Positions 41,176-53,420 of a stretch of 64,000 bases of DNA are shown one piece after another. Positions within the stretch are counted from its first letter, which is position 1; each line of letters begins with the position of its first letter. Origin of the DNA: Vombatus ursinus. Lineage: Eukaryota > Chordata > Mammalia > Diprotodontia > Vombatidae. Under the pieces are notes generated by a model. It was not told the origin of the DNA, did no database searches, and saw only the letters and a program-made list of their open reading frames with translations. The position numbers were made by a program, and so were the translations under genes. Location of the stretch: assembly GCF_900497805.2 (NCBI RefSeq), contig NW_020954702.1, positions 3,666,103-3,730,102 of the forward strand. The letters are read 5' to 3'.

Positions 41176-43140
41176 TTAAGTTTCCTTTCATAAGGAGTAA
41201 TCAATTATGAAAAGTACAGAAATATATGTTGTGTTTGAAGAAAGATTTATGCTGATTGTCAAAGGATGTGAAATATTGCAGCTGTCGTGGATGATCATTT
41301 TGACAATACAAGTAATAAAAGAACTTTGTTTAAATGCAAACTCCTAAAACGTGTGCATGAAAAAACAGTTTTTAGGTAGAATTTAGATAATTTGGGAGAG
41401 AAAATTACCTATGGCATAGATTTGTGTACTCTTATCTCTTTGTTAGCAAGGTGGATTGATATTCTGATTGTATAGAAATCATTCAATGTCATAAAGAACC
41501 AGAAAAAGAAATATGCTTAATAAAAACTAGAGAAATGTGATTGTAAAGAAACACAGTTTCTAGGGCACCAGAGACAGATTACCCTGCTTTTTACTTTGAA
41601 GAACTGCAAAGTTTGATAAATAAATTATCTAATTTCCTTATACATGTACTATGACTAAAAGGGTAAAATTAAGAAAATGCAGAATAGTACAAACATTTGA
41701 AGATAACTTTAATTTGAAGACATGTAATTTTAAAAGGAATATTAATTTGATAATGGAAACTTGGAAAGTTGTGGGGTTTTTCTTAGAAAAAAAAGTCACT
41801 AAGAGTCAGAAGGCTATTATTTAAGCCACTGAGGTTCATCACAATAGAGACAGCACTGACAGAAACCTGAGAAGAATTGAAGACATAGAAGAAGGGCTGA
41901 TACGTTGCGCTATCAGAATTATGATGGTTGGAAGCAGTCATGTGAAAGAAGGCTTCAGCTGAGAAATTCTTGATTGATTGCAGGGAACTGATTTCATTTG
42001 CTAAGAACTCTAGTAACAAATATTGCCCTCCATTGTGACCTAGAGTTGGAGAAATGTTCAGCTTTTCATTAGGGGTTATTTGCTACCTCTGGCTGGAGAA
42101 AGAAAAGCATAGGGCTGTGGCAGCTGCTTTGGTATCCTGGTGAGAGAAATTGTGTTGCTTAGCTTCATTCTGATTAATAGAACAGCATCCATATGAGTGA
42201 ATACTGGCTTAGTTATTCTGTGTAGACCAGAGGTAGCTATTTTGATGAGATTTTTGTTTCTCTGGATTAAAGAGAACTGTGATTCACATTTAGAAATAAC
42301 ACTTTCTAAAAGTCTTTTCAAGCGTGGTGTTAAATTGAAAGAGCTTATAAAGTCTTTATTCAACTCGGCAAGAGGATTTCCCCACCTAAAGAGTGGTGAG
42401 GATCAACAATTAAGCAGGAAGCAGAGAAACAGTTTGATGTAGTGCAGATACTCTTGAATGAACCAATAACATTGAAACCTGAAGTTGAGACTGTGAGTTA
42501 CTTTAAGCACGTGAACTTTTCTTCTTCATGTCAGGTTCTATAAATTCACTTCTTTTTAAAGATAGAGTACTTTGATGCAAGAGCATGGTCTGAGTTTATT
42601 TGCATATTGTAATGTATTTTATTATTTATGTATTTAACATATTGATATATTACATTATTTATTTCATCTTATTTAATAAATAGCTATGTTTAAAATCTAA
42701 AAATGTCATTAATGTGAATAGCTGGGAAGGTCAATATCACGGGTGTAAATGTGGTGCCTTGTGTGAGGGTGGTTGTAGAGAAAGAAAACTCATTGGATGA
42801 GAGCTCAAGAACTAGAATGGTAAATAGAGGAAATCAATTTCCTCTCAACAAGTTAGTCTCCAGACTCTAAAAGAGTTTGTAATCATGTGATAGTGATCTA
42901 CCTCTGGGAACTTACTTAAATCAGCTAATGTGACAGCAGATGAGAGTGAACAGGTCAAACTAACAAGAAGTGGGGTTTCTGATAGCCCTGATGGGAAATT
43001 GAGTCACTGGTGGAATAGATGTTGAAAACTCCATTAGATGGAGCTCCACTATAATTCATTAACTTATATTATGAAGCCACTAGAATAGAGTAGCACACAC
43101 GTTTAAGGCGTTACATTATGAACAGAGAGAAGGCATCATC
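41176..43140. other. intron, nothing recognised over about 2 kb
   Basis: The longest stretch without a recognised repeat downstream of the exons, moderately AT-rich. Frames of 80-95 codons at 42076-42442 overlap on opposite strands and match no family I know. No splice-bounded exon seen. Confidence 0.5.
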
Positions 43141-43149
43141 AGGAGTAGG

Positions 43150-44350
43150 AGGGAGATTAATGTCAGTTACTCAACAAAGCTTTGTTAAGCTTTCATTAAG
43201 TAACTCTTCACCAGTCACTGTGCTAAACTCTGAGTCTGGAAGCAAAACCAAACCAAAAAAAATCAATCTCTATTTTCAAAGGGCTGATGGTCTAATGAGG
43301 GAGAGTACATGCAAACAACTGTTACCAACAAGATGTAGATAGATAGATAGATAGACAGACAGACATATATAATGTATCTATATGTATATATAGATACATA
43401 ATATGACAAAATGTGGATAATCTCAGAAGAAATAAGGAGAGTCATACAACAATATTAGAAAGATAGGTTAGGGTAAGGTTGTGAAGGGCTACAGAAGTTA
43501 AATAGAGGGGTTTTTTTAATTTTCTAGGCAAAAGGAAGTTATTATAGTTTAATGAGGAGATGAGCAACATTGTCAGGTCTGTGCTTCAGGAAAATCATTT
43601 TGGCAGCAGGGTAAAGGGTGGACTGAGGGGGTGAGAGACTTGAGGCAGGGAGATCAATCTGGAAACTGTTGCATTCACCTAAGGTAATGGATTTTATGGT
43701 ATAAATCAAAGGTGATACCTTTGTAAGTAAAAAAGTTTAGATGAAAGTGATATTGCAGAGGTAGAAATATGTCAGATGATTAGATATGCTGTGTGAGAGT
43801 GGAGAACTGGAGATAATCCAAATGCTATGAACCTGGGAGCCTGGAAAAATAATGGTCCTTTGAAAGAAAGAAGGAAGTTAGGATTGGTTTTGGAGGAAAG
43901 ATAATGACTTCTCTTTTGGACATATTGAATTTTATTTGTCTCTGAGACATCCAGTTTGAACTGTACAATATGTGACTGATGGTGTGAAATTGAATCTCAG
44001 GAGAAAGACTGATGTATAGATCTGAGGATCATTGACATAGAGATGATAATTTCTGTAACCCATGGGAGTTGAAGAGGTTGAGAGAGGGCATAGTGGGAGA
44101 AAAGTAGGAGAAATATTCTAAGATAAATTCTTGGAGGACACCTACAGCTAAGGGCCATAATCAGGCTAGTGAACTAGCAAAGAAGACTAAGAAGGCAGTT
44201 AGACAGATAGAAGCAGAACAAAGAGAGAAAAGTTTCAGGAAAACCAAGGGAGGAGAGTGTATCCAGGAGTGGAGGCTGGTCAATAATGTCAAATGTACCA
44301 GATAGGTAAAAAAAATAAGGACTGAAAAAAAGAGCATAATAGTTGGCATT
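43150..44350 (-). mobile_element. L2 LINE: 3' end through RT core, antisense
   Basis: The + strand starts with the reversed L2 terminus (about 43190-43280) and runs into RT coding on the minus strand. At about 44036-43985 the minus strand reads HLYVNDPQIYTSV, the L2 motif HLYADDSQIYISS. Farther along, 'ggaggacacctacagctaag' is the reverse of the VPQGSVLGP-type region, and 'tcaataatgtcaaatgtacc' of AFDTVDH. Diverged and broken; the Asp-Asp catalytic pair is no longer intact (YVND). A TAGA microsatellite (43337-43360) sits in the 3' part. Confidence 0.8.
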
Positions 44351-44574
44351 TTATTCTGTCATATCCCACGTAAAGTGGGAAGTTTTCAAAAAAAATACAA
44401 AAAAACCCACAAATAATCTAAGAATTGAGTAACTTGATTACAATAGCTACATAATTCTGAGACCTCAAAAGTATTTTAATGTAAGTCTATGTGTCTATAT
44501 ATGCAAACAGTTTAACTAGTTTAACTAATCAGTGGGTTTAGGCTGATATTCAGTAGCTTCAACCAAATTAAATT

Positions 44575-44680
44575 CAATTCCCCAAATATTTGTTAAACAC
44601 TTGCTGTGTGCAAGGCATACAGGCTACAACAGTTATAAAAAAGGATACAGTTCCTACCCTCATTTAGGTCACATGAAAGA
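44575..44680 (-). mobile_element. L2 3' end, antisense
   Basis: CCCAAATATTTGTTAAACAC, 'ttgctgtgtgcaaggcata', 'agttcctaccctcatttagg': reversed L2 terminus. Confidence 0.7.
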
Positions 44681-45895
44681 ACATATGTAAATATGAATGA
44701 TTATTATTGTTGTTGTTGTTATTACTGTAACATAATAGACATACATTTTGACTGGTCCTTTAAATATATTGATTAGTATTTTGTTTTAAAGGCAAATAGA
44801 TTGTTCCATTCACTGAATGTGTTTGGTATGGTTGTGTATGTATGTCTTAATACATTTATTGTTATTCCACATTATTGGTAATACTTTAAATTGAGTCTTG
44901 AATAGCAACCATGTGTCATTACTACAAAATGAAATATTGAAGTTAAAGTTCAGAGTTAATTCAAGTTGGATTAAATAACCACAAGCAAATAAAAATTGTG
45001 GAAGATTAGCAAGTACTAAGTGCAATGAATATCTTTGAATTCATCATTAATAGTTTTATGATAATTTGAATAATGGGTTAAAGGCATCCAGGGGGAAAAA
45101 AAAGCAAAAATGACCTCTGTCCAAGACAATGCACATTTCTATTCTCTAATATAGTTCTGTATTTAGGCAAAGGCCCTAAAACATGTCCATGTATTTTCAA
45201 TTTAAAGTTTATTTCATCAGCTTCTATTTTTAAAATGTGAAGACACATTTTAACATAAACCTAGTTGTTAAATATTTATGCTCAAATATAGATATTGTTG
45301 TCTTTTAGGAAGAACAGTAATTACTTTATACTTAATTATAATTTATTTGGTTATTGGATTGGTAGTGAGTTTATCAAAATATATAATCTCTTCTATGTCA
45401 ATGTAATAGAAAATATTTTCCAAGTCAGTAAGCTACTGTTTCCAATGACTTTGCAATGAGCTCTTTAGAAATTAAATCAGATACAGGAATGTGCTGCTTT
45501 GAGAAGCAAAGTCTAAAGTGAATGCCACTGATTTTACCAAATGCATTTATCTGTCATTAAGTCCAACCATTGGTGGTTCTAGAGGAAGCTACATACCCTC
45601 ACCTCCATCAAAGTCAATATAAACAAAAATGAAACCATGACTGTTCATCAAGTTGATATCTTTCTCTAGCAGGATAAATAAGACATTAAGTTTCATTTTC
45701 TTGAAGATGATTCAAAATGGCTTTCTCTGAGTTAAAGGAAAAATTGGCATGCTTGTAGTGACAACTTTGTTAGTCATTAGTACCTGGGTGAAAAAAAAAT
45801 TTAAACATGTCAACATTCTGAAGTTATTTCCTATTTTAATTGACAACATTCACTACTGTAATTACTATGAAGATAAAATATTTGTTCCAAATTCT
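44681..45895. other. intron, nothing recognised
   Basis: AT-rich, with a short (TTG)n at 44708-44725. No coding or repeat signal. Confidence 0.5.
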
Positions 45896-45899
45896 AATA

Positions 45900-46660
45900 T
45901 CTGGGCTGTGAAGCATGGGAGCAAGCACACAACCTTAATTCACTCCACTGGGGATTGGGAAAGTTTGACAGCATTGTCCATTATCCAGAACTTGGGCAAG
46001 CTTGCCATCATGAAATTGATGTACAATATTGATGAACTCTGGGCAACCAAATTTTGACATAATTTTCCATAAGCCCTTGTGACTGACAGTATCAAGAAGG
46101 CCTTGGTCAGATCTATAAACCTTGTATACATACTTCTGTTCTGCTCCTAGAATTTTTCCTGAAGTTGTCGGGCAGCAAATACCATATTGACTATTCCTCA
46201 GCCCTTTCTGAAGCCACACTGGCTCTCGGGTAGATGACCATCTTCCAGGTGAAGGATCAGCCTATTAAGGAGGGCTCTGGCAAGAATCTTGACAGCCATC
46301 ATTAAGAGAGAGACCCCTCTGTGATTGTCATAGGACAATCTATTTCCTTTACCTTTATAGAGACAGACAGTGGAAGCATCCTCATACTCCTGGGACATAA
46401 CCTGCTATTGCCATATAACTCAGAAAATTTCAGTCAACTTTTATATGAGCTTTGGACCACCCTCTACCTTGTAAATCTCAGCTAGAATAGAATCAGCACC
46501 AGGTACTTTGCCACACAAAAGGTGCCTAATGACATTCAAAACCTCTTCTTCAGTTGAAACTTCAACTAGGAAGGGATTTACTTCAACCTGAGGTATACAG
46601 TCAATGGCTTCAGCATTGATTGCTGATGGTCCATCTGTCAAAATGATTTACCAGGGTATG
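45900..46660 (-). mobile_element. RTE-clade LINE, RT N-terminal half, antisense
   Basis: Minus-strand pieces in order: INAEAIDCIPQVEVNPFLVE then VLNVIRHLLCGKVPGADSIL and AEIYK (46641-46441); DASTVCLYKGKGNRLSYDNH, RGVSLLMMAVKILARALLNR and LPESQCGFRKG (46398-46198); then VYRSDQGLLDTVSHKGLWKI and KFGCPEFINIVHQFHDGKLA (46130-45970). These are the finger and palm motifs of RTE RT up to the first catalytic Asp region. Two or more frame breaks. The rest of the element is missing on both sides. Confidence 0.88.
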
Positions 46661-48150
46661 GCTGCTGTGCATACTACAGTTTGTTGGAGCCACAGATGAG
46701 AGTTGGGTGGATCAGGTGGACACCAAAGGTGGAAAGCAGCTCTGAAAAGGGTTTGGCAGCCCTCACACCAGAGGTACTAGTATTCCCTGAAGACCCCATT
46801 TTAACAGTAACACCTAAAGCAAATAATGCTGTAGCACCAATGAATAGGAAATGTTTAGACTGTATTTATCCTGAGTGAGAAATGTAGATTTAGTTCATGT
46901 AATTGTTTTTAAAGTCATTAACAGGCAAACCTATTGTTTTCTGTAATTGAAATAAATATAGATGTGTCAATAACTTTTTGAGGGACAAAAACAATGTGGA
47001 ATCAGTGGGGGAAAATCATATTTCTTCTGGACAAAAACAGTGTGTATGGGGGAAGCATTTGAATCATTTTGGCACATATATACGTGCACTGTGATTTACT
47101 AGCTTTAGCCTTTAAAGTAGGTCCTGAGCTTGCTAGCCCTTTAGAGTTTGCAGCAAAACTAAAGGTCATTAAATGCAAAACTAGGATCACAGAAGCATAA
47201 GGGAGACAATCTGTAAAATGGAAAGGAAGTAAAGGAAGCATATCATCCATTAAAAGGCATCTGAGTCTTAAACACCTCAGATGCACATGCAAAGATTATC
47301 AAAGGCAATGAATGTGTCCTAGATCATAAACTGCTTTTGTTCCCAGCCCCTTGTTTACATAAAAACCCAATAAAATAACTGATTGATAGCTCTGCAAGTA
47401 AAAGTGGGTTTGGTTATTAAGGAAATTTAATGTGAACCAGGAAGAATTGTCAAACTAGAGAGTCTAGACCTTTCCAATCTTCTGCTTTGAAATGATAAAA
47501 TTTGAATTTGGTCCTTGAGGGAGTCAAACCAGAGAGACTTTGGCAATTGGAGTGTTGACCTTGCTGACCAAGGACTCTAGCTAAAGACCACTGTAATATG
47601 CCGAACAAAGAGAGTACAGTAATATCTATCTGAGCCATTGGCTGAAGGTGGTGAGATTAGAGCTGCCTATTGAAAGGTTAGCCCAGAGATTTCAGTAGAT
47701 TCGCCTGCTGAAAAGAGTCATCACATCATGTGAAGAGTCCATAAGCTGAATCATCTACCTGTACAAAACCAGCCCAATGGTAGACTGACCTTCCTGGCCT
47801 AGATCAGAAATGGATGAGCCCAATGAAAAGGCCACTCTACAGCCAAGTGACCTACTTGCCCAGTTTAGTAACCAATTGTCTCATCCAGGTGAGACATTAT
47901 GCTGTTCAAGGAAAAAACCCAGGTTAGTGACTTGTCCATCACTGATGCAATACCCTCAAGAGAACTCCATGAATGCCTGCCATAGGTAAAAAACAAAAAA
48001 ACAAAAAAAAAACATCAAGACCCTGTAGTTCTGAAGTTGTGATTTGCCTTGTTCAAAGGTAATCCTAAATATATGTTTTACTACCATTTTACTATAAGTT
48101 TGCAGCTCTTCCCTTCATGGACTTTGCATGTAGTATCATGTTTATTTGTT
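46661..48150. other. intron, unassigned
   Basis: The + frame 46681-46878 (65 codons) and minus frame 47292-47002 (96 codons) resemble nothing I can name. A CAAAAAACA-type A tract ends at 48015. The stretch around 47340-47400 has an AATAAA but no further support for a terminal repeat. Confidence 0.35.
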
Positions 48151-48154
48151 TTTT

Positions 48155-50200
48155 TCCACTTAATAGTATTTTATTTTTTCCAATTGCATGTAAAGATAGT
48201 TTTCAATATTCACTTTTATAAGATTTTGAGTTCCAAATGTTTTTTCTCCCTCTCTCCCTCCTCTTTCCCCTCCCTAGGCTGCAAGCAATTTTATATAGGC
48301 CATATACATGCAATCATATTAAACATATTTCTACATTAGTCATGTTATGAAAGAAGAATCAGAACAAAAGGGAAAAAAAACTTGGAGAAAAAAAAGCAAC
48401 AAAAATAGAAAATAGTGTGCTTTGATCTGCATGCAGACAGCATCGCTCTGTTCTGTTTTATGGGAGATAACATCCCATTCACATTCATAGTTATGATTAC
48501 TGTGTATTTCTCTCCATCCTATTTTCCCCCATTTGTACTTTTCTCTCCCTTTTTCACCCTTTCCCTCCTCACTAGTGTTTTGCTTCTGATCACTACCTCC
48601 CTCAATCTGTCCTCCCTTCTATCAGTTCCCTTCCATTTCTTTCCCTTTTCCCCTAGTACATCTTCCCTCTCTTCTATCCACTCCCTCCCTTTTATCTCAC
48701 CTTTCACCTTTCCCTCCTACTTCGTATAAGGTAAGTTGGATTTCTATACCCAACTGAATGTGTATGTTATTCCCTCTTTGAGCCAAATTCAATGACAGCA
48801 AAGTTCAAACAATGATCATCTCCCTCCCTTCTTTCCCTCTATTGTAATAGGTCTTTGTACTTCTTCATGAGATATAATGTACCCTTTTCTGCCTCCTTTC
48901 CTCTTCTCTCAGTACAATCCCTTTTCACCTTTTAATTATATATTTTTTGTAATCACATAAAAGTCTACTTATACCCATGCCCTCTGTCTATGTATACCCC
49001 TTCTAAATGTCATAAAAATATAAAATTCTCAAGAGTTACAAGTATCATTTTCCCATGTAGGTATGTAAACAGTTTGCTCTTATTGAATAACATTTTTTCT
49101 TTCCTGTTTACCTTTTTATGCCTCTCTTGAGTCTTGTATTTAAAGATCAAATTTTCTGTTGAGCTCTGGTCTTTTCATCAGGAAGGTTTGGAAGTCCTCT
49201 ATTTCATTGAATGCCCATCTCCTCCCTTGAAAGATTATGCTCAAATTTGCTGGGTAATTGGAACTTGGTTGTAATCCAAGCTCCTTTGCCTTCCAGAATA
49301 TCATATTCCAAGCCCTCTAATCTTTTATTGTAGAAGCTGCATAATCCTGTCTGTGGTTCCATATTATTTAAATTGTTTCTTTCTGGCTGCTTGCAGTATT
49401 TTCTACTTGACCTGATAATTCTGGAATTTGGCCAAAATATTCCTTGGCATTTTCATTTTGGGATCTCTTTCTGGAGGTGATCGGTGGATTCTTTCAAAGA
49501 CTATTTTATCCTCTAGTTCTAGGACCTTCAGGCAGTTTTCCTTGATAATTTCTTGAAAGATGCTGTCTGGGCTCTTTTTATGATCATGGCTTTTAGGTAG
49601 ACCAATAATTCTTAAGTTATTTCTCCTGGATATGTTATCCAGGTCAGTTGTTTTTTCCAATGATGAGTTTTACATTTTCTTCTATTTTTTCATTCTTTTG
49701 ATTTTGTTTGACTGATTCTTGATATCTCATAGAGTCATTAGCTTCCACTTGCTGCATCCTAACTTTTAAGGAATTATTTTCTTCAGTTACCTTTGTACTT
49801 CCTTTTCCATTTAGCCAATTTTACTTTTTAAGGAGTTGTTTTCTTTAGTGAATTTTTTTTCACATTTAGGCTAATTGCATTTTTTAAGGAATTGTTTTCT
49901 TCAATCAGTTTTTGTCCTTCCTTTTCCAAGCTTTACTCTATCTTGCATAACTCTCTTTTCTTTTCCCAATTTTTCTTCTATCTCTCTTAGTTGACTTTTA
50001 AAATCCTTTTTGAGCTCTTCCAAGATTTTTTTGGCTTGAGTCCAATTCATATTCCCCTTTGAGGCTTCACATGTAAGTATATTGACAATGTTGTCCTCCT
50101 CAGAGTTTGTGTTTTGATCTTCCCTCTCACCATAGTAATTTTCTATGTTCAAGGTTATTTCTTGCTTATTCCTCATTTTTTTATGCCTATTGTGTGGCTT
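48155..50200 (-). mobile_element. L1, antisense: ORF1, spacer, ORF2 start joined directly to the 3' UTR
   Basis: In element order: ORF1 from about 50176 (MRNKQEITLNIENYYGERED; C-terminal phrases at 49660-49403 such as TTDLDNISRRNNLRIIGLPK) to about 49125, the spacer, and the first ORF2 codons at about 48500 (reverse of ATAGTTATGATTACTGTG). Then at about 48430 it jumps to the 3' UTR (48428-48160), ending in a T-rich start. Over 4 kb of ORF2 is absent. ORF1 has several breaks. Confidence 0.75.
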
Positions 50201-53200
50201 TCAGTGTTGAGCTTTTTTCATTAGTTCAATTGATATTCTGCAACTTTTATTATTCCACATGAATCTTGTTATTATTTTTTCTAACTCTATGAAATAATTT
50301 TTGGTAGTTTGATTGGTATGGCACTGAATAAATAAATTAGCTTAGGTAGAATTGTCATTTTTATTATATTAGCTTGACCTACCCATGAGCAACTGATACT
50401 TTTCCAATTACTTAGATCTGATTTTATTTGTGTGAGAGGTGTTGTGTAATTGTGTTCGTATAGTTCCTGGGTTTGTTTTGGGAGGTAGACTCCTAAATAT
50501 TTTATGATGTCTACAGTAAGTTTAAATGGAATTTTTCTTTCTATCTCTTGCTGTTGGGCTTTGTTGGTAATATATAGAAATGCCAGTGATTTATGTGGGT
50601 TTATTTTATGTCCTGCAAGTTCGCTAAAGTTGTTTATTATTTCAAGTAGTTTTTTACTTGATTCTCTAGGATTATCTAAGTATATCATGATATCATCTGC
50701 AAAGAGTTATAGCTTTGTTTCTTCTTTGCCTATTCTAGTACCTTCAATTTCTTTTTCTTCTCTTATTACTAAAGCTAACACTTCCAGTACAATATTGAAC
50801 AACAATGGTGATAATGGACATCCTTGTTTCACCCCTGATCTTATTGGAAATGCTTCTAGCTTGTCCCCATTACATATAATGCTTGTTGAAGGTTTTAGGT
50901 AGATGCTATTTATTATTTTAAGGAAGACTTCATTTATTCCTATGCTCTCTAATGGTTTTAATAGAAATGGGTGTTGTATTTTGTCAAAAGCTTTTTCTGC
51001 ATCTATTGAGATGACCGTGTGGTTTCTGTTAGTTTTGGTGTTGATATGATCAATTATACTGATAGTTTTCCTAATATTGAACCAGCCCTGCATTCCTAGT
51101 ATAAATCCTACTTGGTCATAGTTTATTATTTTTGTGACAAGTTGCTGTAATCGATTTGATAATATTTTATTTAAAATTTTTGTGTTTATATTCATTGGGG
51201 AAATTGGTCTATAATTTTCTTTCTCTGTTTTGACTCTTCCTGGTTTAGGTATCAGCACCATATTTGTATTATAAAAATAATATGGTAAGACTCCTTCTTC
51301 ACCTATTTTCCCAAATAGTCTATATAGTATTAAAATTAATTGTTCTTTGAATGTTTGAAAGAATTCATTTGTAAATCCTTCTGGCCCTGGAGATTTTTTT
51401 CCTGTGGACTTCATCAATGGCTTGTTCAATTTCTTTTTCTGAGACAGGGTTATTTAAGTATTTTACTTTCTCTTCTGTTAATCTGGGTAATTTATATTTT
51501 TGTAAATATTTATCCATTTCACTAAGATTGTCAAATTTATTGGCATACAGTTGGGCAAAATAGTTCCTAATTATTGTTTTAATTTCCTCTTCCTTGGTGG
51601 TGCAATCAACCTTTTCATTTTTGATACTGGTAATTTGGTTTTCTTCTTTCTTTTTTTTAATTAAATTAACCAAAGGATTATCTATTTCATTGTTTTTTTT
51701 TCATAGAACCAGTTCTTAGTTTTATTTATTAGTTCATTTTCTTAATTTCAATTTTCTTAATTTATCTTTTGTTTTCAATATTTTGAATTTGGTATTTAAT
51801 TGAGGATTTTTAATTTGTTCTTTTTCTACTTTTTTTAGTTGTATGCCCAATTCATTGATCTCCTTTTTCTATTTTATTCATGTAAACATTTAGAGATATA
51901 AAACTTCCCCTAAGAACTGCTTTTACTGCATCCCATAAGTTTTGGTATGTTGCCTCATTATTGTCATTCTTTTGAATGAAGTTATTGATTGTTTCTATGA
52001 TTTGTTGTTTGACCTAATCATTTTTTAGGATTAGATTATTTAGTTTCCAATTATTTTTAGTCTATCTTTCCATGGCCCTTTATTACATATAATTTTTATT
52101 GCATCATGACCTGAAAAGGAAGCATTCAATATTTCTGCCTTTCTGCATTGGATTGTGAGGTTTTTTTTGTGTCAATTTTTGTGTATGTGCTATGTACTGC
52201 CAAGAAAAAAGTGTATTCTTTTCTATCCCCTTTCAATTTTCTCTAGAGGTCTATCATACCTACCTTTTCTAATATTCTATTCACCTCCTTCTTGTTTATT
52301 TTTTGGTTAGAGTTATCTAGTTCAGAGAGGGTGAGGTTGAGGTCCCCCACAAGTATAGTTTTGTCTTCTATTTCTTCCTGTAACTCCCTGAACTTCTCTT
52401 CTAAGAATTTGGATGCTATACCATTTGGTGCATATATGTGTAGTAATGATATTACTTCATTGTCTATGGTGCCTTTTAGCAGGATGTAGTTTCCTTCCCT
52501 ATCTCTTTTCATAAGATCTATCTTTGCTTTTGCTTTGTCTGAGATGAGGATTGCTACCCCTGCTTTTTTTACTTCAGCTGAAACATAATATATTCTTCTC
52601 CAGCCTTTTACCTTTACCCTGTATGTGCCTTTTCATGTAATGTAATTTACCCTTGTCTGTCTCCTCCTTTCCTTTTCTCTCAGTACATTTTCTTAGATCA
52701 GATTAATCCACTTACTTGGATCCATTTAACCCGCTTGATTAGATTTTTTTTTATCATTACATCAAAGTCAAGTTATATCTACCCCCTTTATGTATACTCC
52801 TTTAACATGGTGTAGTAACACTACAATTCTCAAGAGTTACAGGAGTCATCTTCCCTTGTAGGGATGTAAACAGTTTGCCCTTATTAATAACATGTTGTAT
52901 TTTTCTGTCCCATTTACCTTTTTATGTCTCTCTTGAATCTTGCATTTGGAGATCAAATTTTCTGCTGAGCTCTGGTCTTTTTATCAGGAAGGTTTGAAAG
53001 TCCCCTATCTATCTTCTCCCTTGAAAGATCATGCTCACTTTTGCTGGGTAATTGATCCCTTGTTGTAATCCATGCTCCTTTGCCTTACAGAATATTGTAT
53101 TCCACTCCCTATGATCTTTTAATGTAGAAGCTGCAAGGTACTGTGGTTCCATGATATTTAAATTGTTTCTTTCTGGCTGTTTGTAGTATTTTCTCTTTGA

Positions 53201-53420
53201 TCTGGTAATTTTGGAATTTGACTACTATATTCCTTGACTTTTTCAATTTGGGATCTCTTTCAGGAGGTGATCAGTGGATTCTTTCTATGACTATTTTACC
53301 TTCTGGTTCTAGGAACTCAGGGCAGTTTTCCTTTATGATTTCCTGAATGATACTGTCCAGGATCTTTTTTTCATCATGATTTTCAGGCAGACCGATAATT
53401 TTTAACTTGTCTCTCCTGGA

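Noticed and set aside
41783-42442. Frames of 78-95 codons on both strands
   Set aside because: Overlapping opposite frames without homology; expected by chance in 2 kb of intron.
46681-46878. 65-codon + frame
   Set aside because: No family match, no splice context, and next to an RTE fragment; probably chance.
46960-47440. A possible solo long terminal repeat (begins TGT, has AATAAA near 47370)
   Set aside because: No matching flanking duplication, no clear end and no family I recognise. AATAAA is common by chance in AT-rich intron.
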